Shown one piece after another: positions 37,199 to 41,402 of a DNA stretch of 41,402 nucleotides; position 1 is the stretch's first letter, and each line of letters opens with the position of its first letter. The DNA lies in IMG/VR virus record IMGVR_UViG_3300013372_002181, positions 1 to 41,402 of that record; one strand, 5' to 3'. The notes below the pieces were generated by a model. That model worked only from the letters and a program-made list of their open reading frames with translations, was not told where the DNA came from and ran no database searches. This DNA comes from a virus. The translations under genes were made by a program, and so were the position numbers.

Positions 37199-39651
37199 GG
37201 GTTGGGTCCACTGTTAATTGGTACGGCCTTGACATTGGCTAAAGATTGTTTTAATTTTAATGCATCATTGGCGGTCTGCTGTGTGTTTGCATTAGATGTG
37301 CTGCTGTTGGTGGCCGGTCTAGTGGTGTTTGCCTCATCGTCACCCGAAGATTGTCGATTGGGTACTACGCCACTAGATGGTGTATTAACTGTACCTGAGG
37401 CCGGGGGCCGATCAGCTGGTGTTTTGGCCTCAGGTATTGTTTTTGGAGACTCGGCACGTATTGCAATTTCACCACCAGCCAAGTTAGGACCTTCAGGATC
37501 CTCTAAGTTATCAAATATACGAATTAATTTCATAGTCTGCGTAAATTGTCCACTTTGAAAATTATTATCCACTTTTACAATTTTATATATGCCACTAAAG
37601 GCTGCGGTAGTATACCTAGTATCTGTGATCATAAATCCTGTTGCAGGATCAAAATCCACCGGGGTCTTAAAAGTTACCTTGGCATATCTATCTGTATTAT
37701 CAAACATCACACTGTTATTTGGATCCGTTACTTGACCGGGGCCCCGATAAGGATTTGTTTTCATATTGAAAAAAACATCGTCCTGTTTGATCAGTTCGGG
37801 ATCACCAATAATTTTTAAATCTAGGGTCATCATATCACCATTCATGCTACTTAGACTGGATTTATAAAAATCATTTACCAGTACCGATTTGGTATCAGGC
37901 ATGCTGGTATTGGGTACGTCTGCTTGCCCTGCCACCATCTTGAGCTGCTGATTCTGAAATCGTATGCGATTTTGGTTGGTAGCTTGATTAACTGGTTTCT
38001 TTTTTGTTTTTTTTGGTTGTACTACAGTTTGTGCTGCATTGCCGCGGTCAACACTGATTGTGGTAAAAAATATAGCATCAAAGTTAATGTCAAAATTAAT
38101 TATGCTGTCATTTTTTCCAGTATAGATATAATCATATTGCTTGACAATTTCTTTAGGCTGCGACTGCGGAGCATGCGGAAATTTTGAGTTGTATAGAGCA
38201 GTTGGATATATGTGATAGGTGATTTTTTTGCTGTATGTATCTCTAACCATGTCAAATTCTGATACTTCTACCGTGCTGGTGATTCTATACCAATTGAGAG
38301 GATTACTGGTATCTACTGTTGGATCATCTGGCGGATCTTCTGCGGGATCAGTAATCTGATCTCGTATGTACTTGCTGCTGCGCATGACTAAATTTATAAC
38401 TTCTACTATGCTGGTACCAGCAGCAATACTAAAACTTGATTCCTTGAAATTAATACCCAGCCCAGTAATGCCTGCTTTGGCTCTAATAGCCTTGACTGGA
38501 TCTATTAATTCTGTTCTACTAGTTGGATTCTTTTTAGGTACAACTATTTCTGAAGTTAATATATCAGTGTGAAAATCAAAAGCGTATGTTTCTGGATGGT
38601 TTTGATAATGATTGTTGACCAATTGTTTTTGATAGCTGTTCATGGCTGCTGTGTAACTACCCACAACATAGGGAGAATCCTTGACTGCTTGATTAATTTC
38701 AGTCTGAGTTTTTTGCAGTGTTTGTACCCTGGCTGCATTGGGGGTTGATTTTTTCCCTTCCTCACTTATTTCTTTATTGACTTGATCTTCACGTTCTTTG
38801 TTGGCGTTACTTACTGCCAGTAAACCCGTGGCCTCTCCTGCAAGTCCCGTAGCATTGAAAAATTCTTTTACTGTCGTTGCCTGAACTTCAAAGTTTGCAG
38901 GGGTACTAGCATTACTTTCATCAAATGCAGTTTGGTTGAATGGCACTGCTTGTATATCGTATTCGGCACCTTTGCCGGTGACTTTTACTTTGCAATTTAT
39001 TATTCTAATAGGTATATATTTGGTTTGATTCTTTATTGGTGATAGCGGCTGTCCTGCTTCTGTATTGCCAACAAAATCAATCTGTAACATATAGGGAATT
39101 TGTGACCAACTGTGTGCTCGTACCCTAGCAGCAGCTAGCCAAAGCCTATCTAAGAAAGTAACCCCATATGGTTCTACCAAGGTAAAATTTACATTAATTG
39201 CGTTGCTATTTTTAGATTTGCTGTTTAACCCGTTAACCGTTTGCATATTTAAATTTTCAAAATAGAAATCTTCATTGAAGTAGGGGCTTCTAGCATAGGT
39301 ATCAGAGTTACGCTTTCCACCACTGGCTACCAGCACAAGGCCTATGTCGTTGTCTGGATTGGGGGTGACCCGGGGATCTGTTGCAGTGGTTTTACGTCCC
39401 TGTGAATCCCACCCTGCGCCTTCAGGCGCATTAAACGTTGCTGTGTATGGGGCTCCGTTCATTATGGCATTGTACTTTTCTGGAGGTATGATGTGCAGGC
39501 TCAGACTATAGGTATAGTCTGGATACTCAAATAATGGATTTGGTCTAGCTGTACTGGCATCAACTATGCTGGTCCTAGATAGTTCTTTTGTAGAATCCGA
39601 ATTGGCCTGCTCGTTTGATCTTGCTGCTGATTGACTTGGCGGTGTAGCCAT
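37195..39651 (-). CDS. Baseplate hub-like structural protein
   Basis: This 818-residue protein overlaps the spike gene by four bases, which suggests coupled synthesis with its partner. The N-terminal ~70 residues are flexible, then come YPDYTYSLSLHIIPPEKY and, near 150-200, NFTLVEPYGVTFLDRLWLAAARVRAH and SQIPYMLQIDFVGN, segments conserved in large structural proteins of T4-like marine phages. Residues about 275-320 are charged and probably coiled. The last ~85 are a Ser/Thr/Asn/Pro-rich tail, probably disordered. Position and size suggest the gp27-like hub role that anchors the gp5 spike to the tail tube. Homology to gp27 is not evident by eye. AAGGA sets the start. Confidence 0.75.
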   Translation of the reverse strand: MATPPSQSAARSNEQANSDSTKELSRTSIVDASTARPNPLFEYPDYTYSLSLHIIPPEKYNAIMNGAPYTATFNAPEGAGWDSQGRKTTATDPRVTPNPDNDIGLVLVASGGKRNSDTYARSPYFNEDFYFENLNMQTVNGLNSKSKNSNAINVNFTLVEPYGVTFLDRLWLAAARVRAHSWSQIPYMLQIDFVGNTEAGQPLSPIKNQTKYIPIRIINCKVKVTGKGAEYDIQAVPFNQTAFDESNASTPANFEVQATTVKEFFNATGLAGEATGLLAVSNANKEREDQVNKEISEEGKKSTPNAARVQTLQKTQTEINQAVKDSPYVVGSYTAAMNSYQKQLVNNHYQNHPETYAFDFHTDILTSEIVVPKKNPTSRTELIDPVKAIRAKAGITGLGINFKESSFSIAAGTSIVEVINLVMRSSKYIRDQITDPAEDPPDDPTVDTSNPLNWYRITSTVEVSEFDMVRDTYSKKITYHIYPTALYNSKFPHAPQSQPKEIVKQYDYIYTGKNDSIINFDINFDAIFFTTISVDRGNAAQTVVQPKKTKKKPVNQATNQNRIRFQNQQLKMVAGQADVPNTSMPDTKSVLVNDFYKSSLSSMNGDMMTLDLKIIGDPELIKQDDVFFNMKTNPYRGPGQVTDPNNSVMFDNTDRYAKVTFKTPVDFDPATGFMITDTRYTTAAFSGIYKIVKVDNNFQSGQFTQTMKLIRIFDNLEDPEGPNLAGGEIAIRAESPKTIPEAKTPADRPPASGTVNTPSSGVVPNRQSSGDDEANTTRPATNSSTSNANTQQTANDALKLKQSLANVKAVPINSGPNP

Positions 39652-39666
39652 ATATATCCTTGATGT

Positions 39667-39966
39667 TTACAGGCCCAAGGCCACTGTCAGAGTATTTTTT
39701 GTAGGAAGGAAAATGGTAGTCCCGGACGTAAAGTCAAACAAGGGATCTACCAGTACATTGGGGTTACGACTGGCAAAGACCCACCACAATGTGGGATCAT
39801 CGTACAAGTCATATGCCAGCAGTTGTGGTTTATATTCATATATAGAATCTATCACGTAGGTGGTATCACTGGTATTTTTTGGTATGCTGCGAGGAACCAG
39901 CACATCAAGGAATCGACCAAATTGCTGTGTGCTGTAATATGGACTTGTTTTTGAGTATGTAGGCAT
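39667..39966 (-). CDS. 53: Baseplate wedge protein gp53-like
   Basis: This 99-residue protein matches the N-terminal pattern of gp53-like baseplate wedge proteins: YYSTQQFGRFLDVLVPRSIP, then the Asp/Tyr-rich YEYKPQLLAYDLYDDPTLWWVFASRN and a short C-terminal end. T4 gp53 is about twice as long, but short forms are usual in distant T4-like phages. gp53 binds gp6 and gp25 at the inner baseplate and is needed to join the wedges. It starts in a one-base overlap (TAATG) with the upstream gene's stop and is followed by a 15-base gap to the hub gene. Confidence 0.85.
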   Translation of the reverse strand: MPTYSKTSPYYSTQQFGRFLDVLVPRSIPKNTSDTTYVIDSIYEYKPQLLAYDLYDDPTLWWVFASRNPNVLVDPLFDFTSGTTIFLPTKNTLTVALGL

Positions 39967-40739
39967 TAAATAAATCCTTTATCTAATAGCTTGCCCTTGG
40001 CAAAGTTTTCAAGATCAAATTTGCTAGCAGATCTGCGACTGTAGATTGGTTGTAGTGATATCTGTATCTGACTTGATGTGGGGAGTCTAGTAATACCCTC
40101 GCCGGTGGCAGCAGTTGCACCATTACCTGCTGAATTTTTAGTAGTAGTACCAATGCCGGGTATCTGTACATAGTCAACGTCGGCTCCCATGGTATGAGAA
40201 AACGCAGTACATACGCAAGGAACATGTGGTAGATAGTACTTGCCGTAACCATCTAGAAACAGCAAGGGCGGGGGATTACCCATATGTGTGCTGGCTCCAT
40301 AGAACATTTTTGTAGCAGCCCTAAAGAAATAAATACAAGCTAATAGATATTGACCATCTTGTACGTTCTGTACTGTGAAGTCACCAGTTATGCTTATTGC
40401 AGCAACTTCGCTGCTGTCATAAAAATGTGATGCATAGTTGCTGTGCGTGAGCTTTTGTAAGGAATACCCAGCAGCAAAGCTGGTAGTAATACTAGGAGTA
40501 TAGGGAAAAATTACCCCATTGGTTTTTGTTAGCGGATCTAATACTCCGCCCGGGTTTTGATACAATAGCCCGGACCCTGAGCCCACACTGACTTTTATTC
40601 GCCAATCGTCTGTTTGACGATTAGTTCCATCAAAATTGATTCGAGTTTCGGAAGTTGCAAGTGCTTGTTTTATTTTTAGTGTGGTAGAATCAGCAACCCT
40701 TGATATTTTGCGTCGTGCGTCTTGAGCAAGATCACTCAT
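39966..40739 (-). CDS. Conserved virion structural protein, possible baseplate/tube component
   Basis: This 257-residue protein has segments typical of a conserved structural family of T4-like marine phages: DDWRIKVSVG, GVIFPYTPSITTSFAAGY, LTHSNYASHFYDSSEVAAISITGDFTV (written here in parts), YLLACIYFFRAATKMFYG and NPPPLLFLDGYGKYYLP. I prefer the ATG at 40739 with GGAG nine bases upstream; an ATG at 40754 would add five residues. A 17-codon leader ORF with its own strong ribosome site runs into the start from upstream in another frame, so the true N-terminus may be longer or produced by frameshifting. It ends in a TAATG overlap with gp53. Its exact place in the baseplate is unknown. Confidence 0.78.
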   Translation of the reverse strand: MSDLAQDARRKISRVADSTTLKIKQALATSETRINFDGTNRQTDDWRIKVSVGSGSGLLYQNPGGVLDPLTKTNGVIFPYTPSITTSFAAGYSLQKLTHSNYASHFYDSSEVAAISITGDFTVQNVQDGQYLLACIYFFRAATKMFYGASTHMGNPPPLLFLDGYGKYYLPHVPCVCTAFSHTMGADVDYVQIPGIGTTTKNSAGNGATAATGEGITRLPTSSQIQISLQPIYSRRSASKFDLENFAKGKLLDKGFI

Positions 40740-40785
40740 GGGATGGTACTCCATATGATTTACCTAAATTATCTAAAGCTGCCAT
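40732..40785 (-). CDS. Short leader ORF overlapping the virion protein start
   Basis: A 17-codon frame (MAALDNLGKSYGVPSHE) begins at 40785 behind AGAGG (40791-40795), five bases away, a better ribosome site than that of the larger gene. Its stop lies seven bases past the ATG at 40739. The peptide looks like a real phage structural N-terminus (LGKSYGVPS), so it may be a leader peptide that couples translation or the true start of the larger gene separated from it by a frameshift, natural or artefactual. All three readings rest on this arrangement alone. Confidence 0.45.
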   Translation of the reverse strand: MAALDNLGKSYGVPSHE

Positions 40786-40794
40786 AAAAACCTC

Positions 40795-40823
40795 TTGTAT
40801 TTAATATTTATTCAATGTATAAT
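40795..40823 (+). promoter_or_regulatory. Sigma70-like promoter for the rightmost gene
   Basis: TTGTAT (40795-40800) is 17 bases before a perfect TATAAT (40818-40823), with TG directly before it. The layout is the same as at 1550-1578. It is followed by AAGGAG at 40837-40842 and the gene at 40850. Confidence 0.6.
40805..40812 (-). promoter_or_regulatory. T4-late-type promoter candidate (AATAAATA) for the baseplate run
   Basis: AATAAATA on the minus strand is one base from TATAAATA. It lies about ten bases upstream of the AGAGG ribosome site of the leader ORF, so the order promoter, ribosome site, ATG fits well. It sits inside the spacer of the divergent sigma70-like promoter on the plus strand, so use of one could block the other. 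Confidence 0.45.
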
Positions 40824-40836
40824 CTACACATATTAT

Positions 40837-40842
40837 AAGGAG
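40837..40842 (+). promoter_or_regulatory. Strong ribosome site (AAGGAG) before an ATC start
   Basis: A near-perfect Shine-Dalgarno sequence lies seven bases before ATC at 40850. No ATG, GTG or TTG in frame lies at usable distance, so this site decides the start of the following gene. Confidence 0.65.
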
Positions 40843-40849
40843 AACTACT

Positions 40850-41402
40850 ATCAAACATAATTATCTTAACAACAAAGACATCTTAAAAGAGATACATAAA
40901 AGCAAAAATACCTATTGCATATTTTTGACCACAGCAGATGCAGACTATGACGTAATTTTGCACGATGTTTCTGAAATTACACCGCAAACCATCTTGGCCG
41001 GCAGGAGTGCTCGGGCAGATCGGTTGGCAAGAGCTGCGCATGAAGCAGCAGTACTAGCATCTGGGGAAAAGCGCAAATTAGATGACTTTGAGATAGATGT
41101 AGCTACTATTACCGACACCGATGTAGTTTTCCGAGTTATGACGTGGGATCACATTCCTGTTGACGAAATTAAAAGTGCCAAAGCTAGAGCTAAATTGGAT
41201 CTTGAAGATGAAGATGAAGATATTGTGCGCACCGAGTACGATGAAGATGTACTAGCTACAACAAAATATACCAAATGCAATTTTCCTCCGTTCCAGCACT
41301 ATCGAATTGATTTGACCAGCAGTAGCCCTGAATGTATAGGCAAAAGTCATTGGACAGGTAACTTGATCACTGGAGAGTTTAGTAGAGACCACGGCACAAT
41401 GA
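40850..41402 (+). CDS. Hypothetical phage protein, apparent ATC start, 3'-truncated
   Basis: A frame open to the window edge gives at least 184 residues, starting IKHNYLNNKDILKEIHKS. It has the marks of a real gene: sigma70-like promoter, AAGGAG at the right distance, no stop codon for 550 bases and protein-like composition. The only start at the right place is ATC, a rare initiation codon; the first in-frame ATG is nearly 290 bases on. The middle includes SARADRLARAAHEAA (helix) and an acidic run, LDLEDEDEDI, and the end reads FPPFQHYRIDL and CIGKSHWTGNLITGEFS, which resembles phage proteins of unknown function. An ATG-to-ATC error in the assembly is the simplest alternative. Confidence 0.7.
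   Translation, partial: MKHNYLNNKDILKEIHKSKNTYCIFLTTADADYDVILHDVSEITPQTILAGRSARADRLARAAHEAAVLASGEKRKLDDFEIDVATITDTDVVFRVMTWDHIPVDEIKSAKARAKLDLEDEDEDIVRTEYDEDVLATTKYTKCNFPPFQHYRIDLTSSSPECIGKSHWTGNLITGEFSRDHGTM

Overview
The window looks like part of a tailed-phage (myovirus) genome of the wider T4-like group, probably a marine or freshwater lineage related to those infecting cyanobacteria or alphaproteobacteria. The evidence is a run of T4-type baseplate genes on the minus strand (gp53-like, hub, gp5-like, gp25, gp6, then a 4,249-residue protein where T4 has gp7), very tight gene packing with many ATGA and TAATG overlaps, and no host-type housekeeping genes. The DNA is AT-leaning. The host cannot be named from this window.

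Layout. (1) 1-9122, plus strand: a truncated gene of unknown function, two small HNH-nuclease-like genes, a MoxR-type AAA ATPase paired with a VWA/HEXXH protein behind its own sigma70-like promoter, several small unknown genes, thymidylate synthase, and then an epimerase, a GT-A glycosyltransferase-like protein and a methyltransferase-like protein that overlap one another. (2) 9123-14370, minus strand: two radical SAM proteins, a second copy of the same glycosyltransferase-like family, a small unknown protein, two further GT-A-like proteins and a 106-residue unknown. The plus- and minus-strand runs meet stop codon to stop codon with no base between. (3) 14407-18427, minus strand: fibre or appendage proteins, one with a tyrosine-rich dipeptide repeat, two sharing an N-terminal module (one of them collagen-like), and one further structural protein. 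(4) 18430-40785, minus strand: the giant structural protein, gp6, gp25, gp5-like spike/lysozyme, hub, gp53-like and a conserved virion protein preceded by a short overlapping leader ORF. (5) 40786-40849: a divergent promoter region. (6) 40850-41402, plus strand: a truncated gene that appears to start at ATC.

How it fits together. Regions 3-4 build the baseplate and attached fibres, apparently from late promoters resembling T4's TATAAATA. The enzymes of region 2 lie directly downstream of the fibre genes on the same strand, and with the epimerase/glycosyltransferase/methyltransferase set in region 1 they form a candidate modification cassette. The most striking feature is the pair of overlapping radical SAM genes: both carry the same five-cysteine auxiliary domain, but one has it after the catalytic core and the other before it. 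The substrate is unknown. Virion fibres are one candidate and cell-surface or small-molecule sugars another.
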